Origin: an uncultured Prevotellaceae bacterium
GTDB lineage: Bacteria; Bacteroidota; Bacteroidia; Bacteroidales; Bacteroidaceae
NCBI GenBank assembly: GCA_947176895.1
Contig: CAMWSK010000001.1
Location: 62,001 to 126,000, forward strand
Reading direction: 5' to 3'
Length of the DNA: 64,000 nucleotides
In this document: piece after piece, positions 7,836 to 16,879 of the stretch
Position numbering within the stretch: the stretch's first letter is position 1
Layout of the letters: the number at the start of each line of letters is the position of its first letter
Notes under the pieces: model-generated
The model's input: only the letters and a program-made list of their open reading frames with translations
Told to the model about the DNA's origin: nothing
Databases searched by the model: none
Made by a program: the position numbers and the translations under genes

Positions 7836-8624
7836 ATGAAAAACCAGCCCCTCATTACCCTCATCACCGTCACCTTCAACGCACAGGACACCATCGAGCG
7901 GACACTCAGAAGCGTGGAAGAACAGACCTACCAGCACATCGAACATATCATCGTGGATGGTTGTTCCAACGACAACACCCTGTCGCACGTGCGCAGATAT
8001 GTGGAACGCAACCGGCATCCGCACGGACACGTCATCCGGACACTGTGTGAGCGGGACGAAGGACTGTACGATGCCATGAACAAGGGCATCCGGCTGGCCA
8101 CGGGAGCCTATCTGGCGTTTCTGAACGCGGGCGACAAGCTGCACAGCCCCGATACGCTGGAGAAGATGGCCGAACAGATAGACTGGGAACCCGAAAGCCG
8201 CAACTATGCGGTGGTCTACGGCCAGACGAACTTAGTGGACAATGAAGGGAACTTCATCAGAGAGCGGCGACTGAGAGCACCCGAGAAGCTCACATGGGAC
8301 ACGTTTCGATGGGGCATGCTGGTTTGTCACCAAAGTTTCTATGCCCGCACAGACCTGGCAAAAGCCGTAAGCTATGACCTTAATTATCGTTTCTCTGCCG
8401 ACTATGACTGGTGTATCCGCATCATGAAATTAAGTGAAAGCCGGCGCTTGCGCAACCTGAACACCCATCAGGTGCTCACCGATTACCTGAGCGAGGGACT
8501 TACGACCAAGAATCATCGCAAGTCCCTCGCCGAGAGATACCGGGTGATGGCCAGGCATTGGGGCAAGCTTCCCGCCGCCTGGCAACACTTTTTATTTGTT
8601 TTCCGCGCTGTCTTTAAGCGCTGA
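7836..8624 (+). CDS. GT2-family glycosyltransferase
   Basis: 262 residues. It starts on the base after the upstream stop. The GT-A signature is clear: ITLITVTFNAQDTIERTLRSVEEQTYQHIEHIIVDGCSNDNT at the N terminus and ERDEGLYDAMNKGIRLATGAYLAFLNAGD, typical of the WcaA/WbbD subgroup. It should add a sugar to a surface-polysaccharide precursor. Its last 33 bases overlap the 3' end of the convergent yfhO gene, and no terminator lies between the two. Confidence 0.88.
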   Translation: MKNQPLITLITVTFNAQDTIERTLRSVEEQTYQHIEHIIVDGCSNDNTLSHVRRYVERNRHPHGHVIRTLCERDEGLYDAMNKGIRLATGAYLAFLNAGDKLHSPDTLEKMAEQIDWEPESRNYAVVYGQTNLVDNEGNFIRERRLRAPEKLTWDTFRWGMLVCHQSFYARTDLAKAVSYDLNYRFSADYDWCIRIMKLSESRRLRNLNTHQVLTDYLSEGLTTKNHRKSLAERYRVMARHWGKLPAAWQHFLFVFRAVFKR

Positions 8625-11144
8625 TTTCTTCTGCTTCCGCCTGCGGTTTCCCTCCCAGATAATCAAAGAGAAGAAGAGAAACGTCATCAGGATGAGTGCC
8701 GCATTGGCAATCGTCTCGGTGCGTTTCACGCTTTGGGGACGGAAGAGCATCTCCACCTCGTGCTCGCCCTCACCGATGTGTATGGCGCGAAGCACATAGT
8801 CCACACGACCCAATTCCACGGGCTTGCCGTCCACGGTACAGCTCCATCCGGGGTAATAGATTTCGCTGAACACCAGTACGCCCCCGTTCGATTTCACGTG
8901 ATACTTCATGCGGTCGCTCTCGCTCTCCAGCAGTTTCACTTCCGCCGTGCTGTCGGCCTTCGCCTCGCCCAGCGTCTGTTGGAACTTTTTGTCGGCCACG
9001 GCCACACGGCGCGTGTCAAGACCGCCCTTCAGGGCATCCATTTCCCGGTCGGCATTGTCCACATACCTCACCTCGTCCACCATCCAGGCGCGGCCGTTGG
9101 CATAAGGATTGATGACGGCATCGGCATTGGGGTTGCTGATGATGTAGCGGGTGTTGAGCATGTTCAGCGCGGAGCATGTCTTCAGCGTGTCCAGATTCGC
9201 CAGCATCAGTTTCATCTCGGGCATCAGCAGATGCTCTATCACCTCCTGGTAGCGGCGCAGCTTGGCGGGATGATAGCCGCCGATGCTCTGGTGGAAATAA
9301 GAGGTGGTGTTGTCGTTGAACGTGCTCACGGCAAGGTTCAGCACGCGGCCCTGCTCCCCATCCTGCCGGATGAAGTTGTCGGCCCGCGAAGGAGTTATCT
9401 CCTCTTCACCGGCCTTGGGAAACTCGAAGTTGCCATCATTCAGGTAGCGTTTGTTCACGCCCCACATATCCACCAGGCAGAGCAAGGTGATGCAAGCCAC
9501 CAGGCTGAAGCCGCCGATGCGACGATAACGGAAAACCATCAAGGCAAAGAAGCCCACAACGATGATCATAAACGAACGCAAGGCATCGGTCGTGAACATG
9601 GCACGGCGCATGGCCTGAAGGCTGTCCACCAGTTGCTCCACGGGATAGCCTATTTCCTTGAGCTGCACAAGCAGCCGGCTGTCGTTCGCCTCACTGATAT
9701 AATTGCCGAAGAACATGTCGGGCATCAGCCAGAAGAGCAGGCACACGCCTGCCGTGAGGCCAAGGGCCACGTAGGTCCACACGGTGTTGCTCACCCCGTA
9801 TGTTTTGTTGGCAAAGAAATCCTTCTCCTCCACCATGCGCTTCAAGCCCAGCATGGCCAGGAAGGGAATGGTAAACTCGGCAATCACCAGGATGCTGGCC
9901 ACGGTGCGGAACTTGTCGTACATGGGCACATAGTCCAGGAAGAAATCGGTGAAACCCATAAAGTTCCTGCCCCAGGCCAACAGGATGCTGAGCACCGTAG
10001 CCACTAACATACACCATTTCATCGGGCCTGTGACAATGAACAGGCTGAGCACGAACAGGAAAACGACGAAAGCGCCCACATACACGGGTCCGGAGGTGCC
10101 GGGCTGCTCGCCGAAGTATTGTCCCACAAAATCATACACGTTTTGTCCGTCCTGCGACAGCCGGATGCCCTGCAGCTCGGGGTCCGCCTTCTTCATGGCG
10201 TTCTCGTTCAGCGACAGAGGCGTGGAAGCTCCTCCCTTCACATTGGGAATCATCAGCGACCATGTCTCGCCGATGCCATAGCTCCAGGCCGTGATGTAGC
10301 TGCGCTCCAGGCCGTCGTTGGTCTGATTGGCCTTATCCTCCCCCTGATAGGTGAGCTCGGATTTGGAGCGCATGGTCTCCTTGCCGTATTGCCAGGTGTG
10401 GAACAGGTTGCTCACGTTCACGGCAATGCCCAGCAAGCCGCCCGCAAAAGCGCAAGCCACGGCCTTGCCCACCTGCTTCCACTCGCGGCTGCGGGCCAGT
10501 CCGATGACAAAGGCCACGGCCATCAACCCCATCACGCTGAGGAAATAATAGCTCATCTGTACATGGTTGTTGAAGATCTGCAAGGCGGTGAAGATGCCCG
10601 TGACCAACGCTCCCCACAGATACTTGCCGCGGAAACAGAGCACCACGCCGGCAATGGTGGGAGGAATGAAGCAAAGGGTGAGCAGCTTCCAGATATGTCC
10701 TGCGGCGATGATGATGAAATAGTAGCTGCTGAACGCCCACAAGATGGCACCCAAGGCGGCCATCCATTGGCGGAAATCGAAAGCACGCAACAGAATATAG
10801 AAACCCAGAAGCATCATAAACACATAGCCGGCCACCGTGGGCAGACCCAACTGATAGATACCCTGCAACGTGCCGAGGTGGTCGGTGCTGTGATAGGACG
10901 GCGATGTCTGGTAAGTGGGCATGCCGCTGAACGTGTTCTCCATCCAGCGGGTGCGCTCGCCGTCGTGCGTGTCGCGATAACGCTGCATCTCGGCAGCCGT
11001 ACCCGAGAAGGCCGAGTGGTCGTGCCCGGCCAGCACCTTCCCGTCCTGCACGGGTTCCCAAAAATAGAGCACGCTGATGAGGGCGAAGAGGGCTATCATG
11101 GCCACTTCCCACACCACATTCTTATGTTTCAGAAGGAATTTCAT
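8592..11144 (-). CDS. YfhO-family polytopic membrane protein
   Basis: 850 residues with roughly a dozen hydrophobic segments, starting with the first at residues 15-28 (AMIALFALISVLYF). The first periplasmic loop contains the family motif GHDHSAFSGTAAEM. The C-terminal third is soluble (YIISNPNADAVINPYANGRAWMVDEVRYV) and is followed by a final membrane segment and a Lys/Arg-rich tail. YfhO proteins belong to the GT-C-like membrane superfamily and are implicated in glycosylating teichoic acids or surface glycans in other phyla; the role in Bacteroidales is not settled. Placement tail-to-tail with three glycosyltransferases suggests envelope glycan work. Transcription may read through from rpsO, as no clear promoter is visible. 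Confidence 0.88.
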   Translation of the reverse strand: MKFLLKHKNVVWEVAMIALFALISVLYFWEPVQDGKVLAGHDHSAFSGTAAEMQRYRDTHDGERTRWMENTFSGMPTYQTSPSYHSTDHLGTLQGIYQLGLPTVAGYVFMMLLGFYILLRAFDFRQWMAALGAILWAFSSYYFIIIAAGHIWKLLTLCFIPPTIAGVVLCFRGKYLWGALVTGIFTALQIFNNHVQMSYYFLSVMGLMAVAFVIGLARSREWKQVGKAVACAFAGGLLGIAVNVSNLFHTWQYGKETMRSKSELTYQGEDKANQTNDGLERSYITAWSYGIGETWSLMIPNVKGGASTPLSLNENAMKKADPELQGIRLSQDGQNVYDFVGQYFGEQPGTSGPVYVGAFVVFLFVLSLFIVTGPMKWCMLVATVLSILLAWGRNFMGFTDFFLDYVPMYDKFRTVASILVIAEFTIPFLAMLGLKRMVEEKDFFANKTYGVSNTVWTYVALGLTAGVCLLFWLMPDMFFGNYISEANDSRLLVQLKEIGYPVEQLVDSLQAMRRAMFTTDALRSFMIIVVGFFALMVFRYRRIGGFSLVACITLLCLVDMWGVNKRYLNDGNFEFPKAGEEEITPSRADNFIRQDGEQGRVLNLAVSTFNDNTTSYFHQSIGGYHPAKLRRYQEVIEHLLMPEMKLMLANLDTLKTCSALNMLNTRYIISNPNADAVINPYANGRAWMVDEVRYVDNADREMDALKGGLDTRRVAVADKKFQQTLGEAKADSTAEVKLLESESDRMKYHVKSNGGVLVFSEIYYPGWSCTVDGKPVELGRVDYVLRAIHIGEGEHEVEMLFRPQSVKRTETIANAALILMTFLFFSLIIWEGNRRRKQKKSALKDSAENK

Positions 11145-11170
11145 TGCTGTTTTGATTGAGTGATAAAATA

Positions 11171-11200
11171 AAAAAAGCTGCAGTGTGTGATACTGCAGCT
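11171..11200 (-). terminator. Terminator of rpsO
   Basis: AGCTGCAGT (11176-11184) pairs with ACTGCAGCT (11192-11200). Six or more U follow on the minus strand. Confidence 0.85.
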
Positions 11201-11235
11201 GTACATTTCTGTTCTTTTGTAAGGCGAAGGCTGCA

Positions 11236-11505
11236 TTACTTACGCAGACCCAAAGCCTTGATGATGGCGCGGTAGCGGTTGATGTCGCGCTCCTTCAGGT
11301 AGGTGAGCAAGGCACGACGCTTACCAACCAGACCGGTCAGTGCACGCTCGGTGCTGTGATCCTTACGGTTCTTCTTCATGTGCTCGGTCAGGTTCTTGAT
11401 GCGGAACGTGAACAAAGCAATCTGACTCTCGGCGCTACCGGTGTCGGTGGCACCCTTACCATAGGTTGAGAACAACTCTACCTTCTTCTCTGAATTCAAA
11501 TACAT
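11236..11505 (-). CDS. rpsO: 30S ribosomal protein S15
   Basis: 89 residues, the normal length. The conserved S15 sequence is clear: GATDTGSAESQIALFTFRI, a helix pair, and KRRALLTYLKERDINRYRAIIKALGLRK at the C terminus. It binds 16S rRNA in the central domain early in 30S assembly. It has a full-consensus promoter 76 nt upstream and a terminator, so it is transcribed alone. No autoregulatory leader is obvious in the short 5' region. Confidence 0.97.
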   Translation of the reverse strand: MYLNSEKKVELFSTYGKGATDTGSAESQIALFTFRIKNLTEHMKKNRKDHSTERALTGLVGKRRALLTYLKERDINRYRAIIKALGLRK

Positions 11506-11581
11506 GATTCTTAGTGTATTTAATGTTTAACTTGTTATCCGCTGAGCGGCCACTCTATGGCACTCCTGCGAAAATGCGATG

Positions 11582-11613
11582 CAAAGGTACGTAATTTCCT
11601 GTTATCGACCAAA
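11582..11613 (-). promoter_or_regulatory. Promoter of rpsO
   Basis: On the minus strand TTTG (11610-11613), a 20-nt spacer and TACCTTTG (11582-11589). Confidence 0.8.
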
Positions 11614-11622
11614 TTTTCTTGT

Positions 11623-13437
11623 TCATTCTTCCTTTCGTCCGGCACGCTTGCGCTCCAGATGGTCCAGAATGGCCTTGCGCATGCGCATGCTTTTGGGGGT
11701 AACCTCCACCAGCTCGTCTCCCTTGATGTACTCCAGCGCCTCCTCCAGCGAAAGGATGGTGGCGGGAATGATGCGGGCCTTCTCGTCACTTCCGCTGGCC
11801 CGCATGTTGGTCAGCTGCTTGGCTTTGGTCACGTTCACCACCAGGTCGTTGTCGTGCACATGCTCGCCCACGACCTGCCCGGCATACACCTGGTCCTGGG
11901 GCTGGATGAAGAACTTGCCGCGGTCCTGCAGGTTGTTGATGCTGTAGGCATAGGCGTTTCCGCTCTCCAGGGCAATCATGGAACCGTTGGTGCGGCGCAC
12001 GATGTCGCCCTTGAAGGGTTCGTAGGTCTTGAAGCGGTGGGCCATGATAGCCTCGCCCTGGCTGGCGGTGAGCACATTGGTACGCAGACCGATGATGCCG
12101 CGCGAAGGGATGTTGAACTCGATGTTCACGCGTTCGCCCTGGCTCTCCATGCTGGTCATCTCGCCCTTGCGGCGTGTCACCATGTCAATCATCTTGCTCG
12201 CGAACTCCTCGGGCACGTTGATGGTCAGCTCCTCGATAGGCTCGCACTTCACGCCGTCAATCTCCTTATATATCACCTGGGGCTGTCCCACCTGCAACTC
12301 ATAACCTTCGCGGCGCATGGTCTCCACCAGCACGCTCAGATGAAGCACACCGCGTCCGCTCACAATCCAGCGGTCGTTAGCATCCTCCATGGGAGCCACG
12401 CGCAGGGCGAGGTTCTTCTCCAGCTCCTTGTCCAGGCGCTCGGCGATGTGGCGCGAAGTGCAGAACTTTCCCTCCTTGCCGAAGAAAGGACTGTCGTTGA
12501 TGGTGAAGAGCATGGACATGGTGGGTTCGTCGATGGTGATGGTGGGCAGCGGCTCGGGGTTGGCGAAATCGCAGATGGTGTCGCCGATTTCAAAGCGGTC
12601 AAGCCCGACGATGGCACAGATGTCGCCGCTGTGCACCTCGGCGGTCTTGGCACGGCCCATACCCGTAAAGGTGTGTATCTCCTTGATTTTCGTCTTCTCC
12701 TGCTGGCCGTTGCGGTGGGCGATGGTGATGTTCATGCCCTCCTTCAGGGTGCCGCGGTGCACGCGTCCCACAGCGATGCGTCCCGTGTAGTTGCTGTAGT
12801 CCAGACTGGTGATGAGCATCTGGGGTGTACCCTCCAGCACGGTGGGGGCAGGGATGTGCTCCAGCACCACATCCAACAGGTAGGTGATGTCCTCGGTGGG
12901 TTTATTGTAGTCGGGACCCATCCAGTTGTTCTTGGCAGAACCGTACACCACGGGGAAGTCAAGCTGCTCTTCGGTGGCGTTCAGGTCACACATCAGGTCG
13001 AACACCATCTCGTACACCTCCTCGGGACGGCAGTTGGGCTTGTCCACCTTGTTCACCACCACCACGGGCTTCAACCCAAGTTCCAGCGCCTTTTGCAGCA
13101 CGAAACGCGTCTGTGGCATGGGCCCCTCGAAAGCGTCCACCAGCAGAAGCACGCCGTCGGCCATGTTCAGCACACGCTCCACCTCGCCACCGAAGTCGCT
13201 GTGTCCCGGAGTGTCGATGACGTTAATCTTCGTATCTTTATAGGTGATGCTCACATTCTTCGACAGGATGGTGATGCCGCGTTCCCGCTCCAACTCGTTG
13301 TTGTCGAGCATCAGCTCGCCCGTCTGCTGGTTGTCGCGGAAAAGGTTTCCGGCCAGCAACATCTTGTCCACCAAGGTGGTTTTTCCGTGGTCTACGTGCG
13401 CAATAATTGCGATATTACGAATGTTCTGCTTCTCCAT
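11623..13437 (-). CDS. typA: Ribosome-associated translational GTPase TypA/BipA
   Basis: 604 residues. The G domain begins NIAIIAHVDHGKTTLVDKML (G1), followed by the switch II motif DTPGHSDFGGEVER and NKVDKPN (G4). Elongation-factor domains II and III and the BipA C-terminal domain follow, ending GRKEE. It binds the 70S ribosome and supports growth under stress and in the cold, and helps 50S assembly in other bacteria. A minus-strand TACCTTTG box at 13467-13474 lies 30 nt upstream. rpsO follows in the same direction 117 bp downstream with its own promoter. Confidence 0.96.
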   Translation of the reverse strand: MEKQNIRNIAIIAHVDHGKTTLVDKMLLAGNLFRDNQQTGELMLDNNELERERGITILSKNVSITYKDTKINVIDTPGHSDFGGEVERVLNMADGVLLLVDAFEGPMPQTRFVLQKALELGLKPVVVVNKVDKPNCRPEEVYEMVFDLMCDLNATEEQLDFPVVYGSAKNNWMGPDYNKPTEDITYLLDVVLEHIPAPTVLEGTPQMLITSLDYSNYTGRIAVGRVHRGTLKEGMNITIAHRNGQQEKTKIKEIHTFTGMGRAKTAEVHSGDICAIVGLDRFEIGDTICDFANPEPLPTITIDEPTMSMLFTINDSPFFGKEGKFCTSRHIAERLDKELEKNLALRVAPMEDANDRWIVSGRGVLHLSVLVETMRREGYELQVGQPQVIYKEIDGVKCEPIEELTINVPEEFASKMIDMVTRRKGEMTSMESQGERVNIEFNIPSRGIIGLRTNVLTASQGEAIMAHRFKTYEPFKGDIVRRTNGSMIALESGNAYAYSINNLQDRGKFFIQPQDQVYAGQVVGEHVHDNDLVVNVTKAKQLTNMRASGSDEKARIIPATILSLEEALEYIKGDELVEVTPKSMRMRKAILDHLERKRAGRKEE

Positions 13438-13466
13438 TTTCTTCTCAATCTGTTGTTTTCGAGGTG

Positions 13467-13474
13467 CAAAGGTA
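13467..13474 (-). promoter_or_regulatory. -7 box of typA promoter
   Basis: Minus-strand TACCTTTG 30 nt before the typA start. No matching -33 TTTG was found. Confidence 0.55.
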
Positions 13475-13630
13475 CAAAAAAAAGCGTTTTGCTTCTCTTT
13501 GCCGGCATATTATTTCTTTGACGTTGTTCCGGGAAGAGAGTTTCCGCACGTCCCACAAGCAAATCCCTTAAACATGCAGACGTAAAAGTTGTTGTTTCCC
13601 AATATTTTCTATAACCAAAAGTTTTAGTTA

Positions 13631-13837
13631 ACATGAGTTCGATAAAATCCCAATAAAACAAGCGGGGTGTTTCATGCCGTTTGCAGGACCTTCAAAAAAA
13701 AGATGTGCATGTTTCGGGAAAAACATGGTCATCTTTTTCAAAAACATGGTCATGTTTTTAAAAAACGTGTTCATGTATTTTTCGGGGACTTGGGAGGAGG
13801 AAGATTTTACAGGCTTTAAGATTCATCGGACTCACGT
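13631..13837. mobile_element. MITE-like element, copy 1 (207 bp)
   Basis: The left end ACATGAGTTCGATAAAATC and the reverse complement of the right end, ACGTGAGTCCGATGAATC, form terminal inverted repeats. TAGTTA directly flanks both ends (13625-13630 and 13838-13843), a candidate 6-bp target-site duplication. The interior aligns along its whole length with 61594-61798 and carries a palindrome array. No transposase is encoded. It occupies most of the 567-bp gap between the typA promoter and the M16-protease terminator; apart from these sites I see nothing else in that gap. Confidence 0.75.
13694..13781. repeat. 21-bp palindrome array, locus 2 (inside MITE copy 1)
   Basis: Units are centred at 13706.5, 13728.5, 13749.5 and 13770.5 (spacing 22, 21, 21). 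The third unit, AAAAACATGGTCATGTTTTT, is a perfect 9-bp inverted repeat around a 2-nt centre. Confidence 0.8.
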
Positions 13838-13936
13838 TAGTTACATAAAATATGGCTAAAACTTTCAGCTAAAGAATTTTTCGCAATGAAACAAATTACC
13901 CACACCCCACAACAGAACCCTTTGTATCACCCTTTT

Positions 13937-13980
13937 CAAAAAAAACAAGAGGAGCCGCCCGAATAAACGAGCGGCTCCTC
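13937..13980 (-). terminator. Terminator after M16 protease gene
   Basis: GAGGAGCCGC (13949-13958) pairs with GCGGCTCCTC (13971-13980). Eight U follow within 13 nt on the minus strand. Confidence 0.85.
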
Positions 13981-14004
13981 ATAAAATAAAATGTGCGTGT
14001 CTTG

Positions 14005-16839
14005 TTACTTCTCTTCTGCCAGAGGCTCCATGATGACGGCAAAGTCGTTCTTTGACTTCAGCAACAGCTTGGCCATCTTCTGTACATCCTTGCCGGTGAT
14101 ACTCTGCAGCGTCTCCAGATACTTGGTGCTGTTGTCCAACCCACGGCGGTAATAAGTCTCAAGATAAGCCAACCATGTATCGTTCTCGCGCTGCCCCTCC
14201 TGATAGGTCTTCGCCATATACTCCTTCACCTTGGCCAAGTACTTGGCCTCATCCACACCGTTCAGGGCGATGTTCTCCAGCTCGTGGCGGATAACCTGCA
14301 GGCAGGTGTCGGTCATTTCGGGCTTGACGGGAGCAAAAGTCTGCAGCACGATGGAGAACTTGTTATCGTTCTTCTGTGTCTCTATTCGGGATTGTGTGCC
14401 GGTGCTGTAGGCAGCGCCCATCTCCTCACGTACGGTTTCGGTAAGGCGGGTATCAAGCACTTCACCCAAAATCTCAGCGGCAATATCGTTCTTCAGCGAA
14501 TACTTCACAGGGGCAACGTTCACCAACACCATCGTGGTACTTGGCTGCTCCTGCTTCTTCCGGAAACGGGTGAGGTGGCTGCCCTTTCTGAATTCGACGT
14601 GGTTGTCGAAAGGCTTGTCGTTACGTTTCACGGTGGGCAGGGTGGCCAGGTATTGGCAAGCATACTGGCGGATGCTGTCGTTGTCGAAAGAACCTGCGAT
14701 GATGAAGGTGAAATCGCCGGCATCGGCAAAGCGGTCGTTGTAAATCTCTATAGCGCGGTCATAGCTCACCTTGTCCACATCGGCCTCATCCATGGTGATA
14801 ACATAGGGATTGTCGCCGAAAAGGGTGGTCTTGATGGAATCGGACAATGCCTTCATGGGGTTGAGTGCCTGGTTGCGCAGGCTGAGCCGCTGCTGTTCCA
14901 GCAGGGCGGCCACGGCCTTGTCGTCGCGGGTGAGAGGACGGAAACGCAGGTAGGTCAGCTCGAACATGGTGCGCAGGTCCTTGGGAACAGCCGTTCCGCT
15001 GATATACTCACGGGTACCGAGAACAGAGGGATTGGCCGAAGCCTGCTTGCCGGCCAAGGCCTTGGGCAACTCGGTGCTGGAGAACTCGCCCAATCCGCTG
15101 GCACCGATCAGGGCGGGAAGCATCTGCAGCGTATACTGGTCCTCCAGGCCATAACGGTTGGTTCCGCCGGGGCTGTAAGCCCGCATCACCACCTCGTTGG
15201 CCTTGAAATCGGTCTGCTTCAGGATGACACGCACGCCATTGCTCAGGGTGAGGATGGTGCTGCCGAACATGCCGGGCTTCTCGCTGACGATGGTTCCGGG
15301 AACGGGCAGCTCACTGATGAGGGGCACATTCTTCACATTATCAACATAGGCCTCCAGTTCCATCTGTTGGGCGGCATGAACGGCGTCCAGCAACTCCTGC
15401 TCGGTAGGCTGCACATAGCCGTCCTTTTCAGGGTTCATGCTCAGGATCACCAGATTGCTGTCGTTGGGTGCGGCCAACTCTGCCATATATTGGTTGATGA
15501 CTTCCACGGGAATGTTGGCAACAAGCGGAGTGTAAAGCTGATACTCGAACTCGATGCCGGGCATGGCCTCGTTCTCCAGGAAGTGTTTCACGCACTCCTG
15601 CACGTAACCGTTGCTGTTGGCCGTTTCACGATTGTTGTAGAGAGCCTCCACCTGAGACAGGAACTCGCTGCTGGCACGCTGATACTCGGAAGCGGTGAAA
15701 CCATGTCTGGCAGCACGATAGACCTCGGCCATGGCAGCCTGCACGGCCTCCTGTGTGCGTCCCTCCTTGGGAATGATTTGTGTGGTGAACGACTTGGTGA
15801 CGGCGGAAAGCAGAAATTCCTCATCACTCACCCCAGCGTTCAGAAAAGGAGTTTCGGGATCCTGGCCCAAATCGCTCAGACGCTGGTTGAGCATGTTCTC
15901 AGCCATCCCCTTAACATAATTCATCACCAGAAAAGCCACGCTGTTACGCTGCTCGCGAGGCAAAGCATCCTCATGCTTGTTCATCACAAGCACGATAGGC
16001 ATGGTCTGTTCCTTGTCGTGATCGCTCACCACGATAGGCTCGGCATTATCGGGCACGGAGAAATAAATACGCTCCTTAGGATTGACGGGGGCGGGGATGT
16101 CTGCGAAGATTTCCTTCAGACGCTTCTCGGTGCGGTCAACGTCCAGGTCACCCACGATGACAATACCCTGCAGGTCGGGACGATACCAGGTCTCGTAATA
16201 AGCACGCAAGACTTCCGGCTTGAAGTTGTCCACCACTTCCATGGTGCCGATGGGCAGGCGGTTGCCGGGACGGCTGTTGCTCATCAGCTTGGGCAGCTGA
16301 CGTTCGAAGATGCGCTGGCTGGCCGAACTGCGCGAACGCCACTCTTCGTGAATCACGCCGCGCTCCTTGTCAATCTCCTTGGGGTCCAGGGTAAGGTCGT
16401 GGCTCCAGTCGTGAAGGATGAGCATCACGCTGTCGATAGTGCTCTCGCGCTGGGTGGGCACGTTATCAATGTTATACACGGTTTCGTCCACGGAGGTATA
16501 GGCGTTCAGCTGGGCGCCGAACTTCACACCGATGGTCTCCAGCCACTTCACCACATTGTTTTCGGGGAAGTTTTTGGTGCCGTTGAAGCACATGTGCTCC
16601 AGAAAGTGCGCCAGACCGCGCTGGTCATCCTCCTCCAACACGGAACCCACTTTTTGGGCGATATAGAAGAACGCCTGGTTCTTGGGGTGCTCATTGTGGC
16701 GGATATAATAGGTAAGTCCGTTTTCCAACTTGCCATAACGCGTCTGGGGATCGATGGGAAGCTCCTGCATCGGTCCCATGGGTTGTGCGCTTGCCACCAG
16801 AGCGGTGAACAAGGCCATTAAGAGAAATAAACGTCTCAT
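14005..16839 (-). CDS. Periplasmic M16-family zinc metallopeptidase (PqqL-like)
   Basis: 944 residues, with a signal peptide (residues 1-19, MRRLFLLMALFTALVASAQ). The inverted zinc motif HxxEH is at H78-E81-H82 (LAHFLEHMCFNGTKN), and the downstream glutamate lies in the ...KERGVIHEEW segment. Two M16 halves follow, the second catalytically inactive, as in PqqL/insulinase-type enzymes acting as a clam-shell on peptides. It starts 40 nt after the dsbD stop on the same strand and ends at a strong terminator, so it could be the last gene of the transcript that carries the peptide/Tat operon. Whether it processes the CXXX peptide is speculation. Confidence 0.92.
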   Translation of the reverse strand: MRRLFLLMALFTALVASAQPMGPMQELPIDPQTRYGKLENGLTYYIRHNEHPKNQAFFYIAQKVGSVLEEDDQRGLAHFLEHMCFNGTKNFPENNVVKWLETIGVKFGAQLNAYTSVDETVYNIDNVPTQRESTIDSVMLILHDWSHDLTLDPKEIDKERGVIHEEWRSRSSASQRIFERQLPKLMSNSRPGNRLPIGTMEVVDNFKPEVLRAYYETWYRPDLQGIVIVGDLDVDRTEKRLKEIFADIPAPVNPKERIYFSVPDNAEPIVVSDHDKEQTMPIVLVMNKHEDALPREQRNSVAFLVMNYVKGMAENMLNQRLSDLGQDPETPFLNAGVSDEEFLLSAVTKSFTTQIIPKEGRTQEAVQAAMAEVYRAARHGFTASEYQRASSEFLSQVEALYNNRETANSNGYVQECVKHFLENEAMPGIEFEYQLYTPLVANIPVEVINQYMAELAAPNDSNLVILSMNPEKDGYVQPTEQELLDAVHAAQQMELEAYVDNVKNVPLISELPVPGTIVSEKPGMFGSTILTLSNGVRVILKQTDFKANEVVMRAYSPGGTNRYGLEDQYTLQMLPALIGASGLGEFSSTELPKALAGKQASANPSVLGTREYISGTAVPKDLRTMFELTYLRFRPLTRDDKAVAALLEQQRLSLRNQALNPMKALSDSIKTTLFGDNPYVITMDEADVDKVSYDRAIEIYNDRFADAGDFTFIIAGSFDNDSIRQYACQYLATLPTVKRNDKPFDNHVEFRKGSHLTRFRKKQEQPSTTMVLVNVAPVKYSLKNDIAAEILGEVLDTRLTETVREEMGAAYSTGTQSRIETQKNDNKFSIVLQTFAPVKPEMTDTCLQVIRHELENIALNGVDEAKYLAKVKEYMAKTYQEGQRENDTWLAYLETYYRRGLDNSTKYLETLQSITGKDVQKMAKLLLKSKNDFAVIMEPLAEEK

Positions 16840-16879
16840 TCTCGTTGATTGATTAAATTAAAATAAGTTGTTGTTTGTT

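Noticed and set aside
13674-13859. 61-codon frame across MITE copy 1 with repeated KNM/FMF heptads
   Set aside because: The peptide repeat arises because 21 bp is a multiple of three. The frame covers the array and the inverted repeats, and the 22-bp spacings break it at other loci.
14284-16821. Very long open frame antisense to the M16 protease; similar ones opposite typA (11557-13521), topA (58589-60856), yfhO and both beta-galactosidases
   Set aside because: They are rich in His, Leu, Gly and Val with no recognisable motif, a known by-product of GC-rich codon bias, while the opposite strand encodes clear families.
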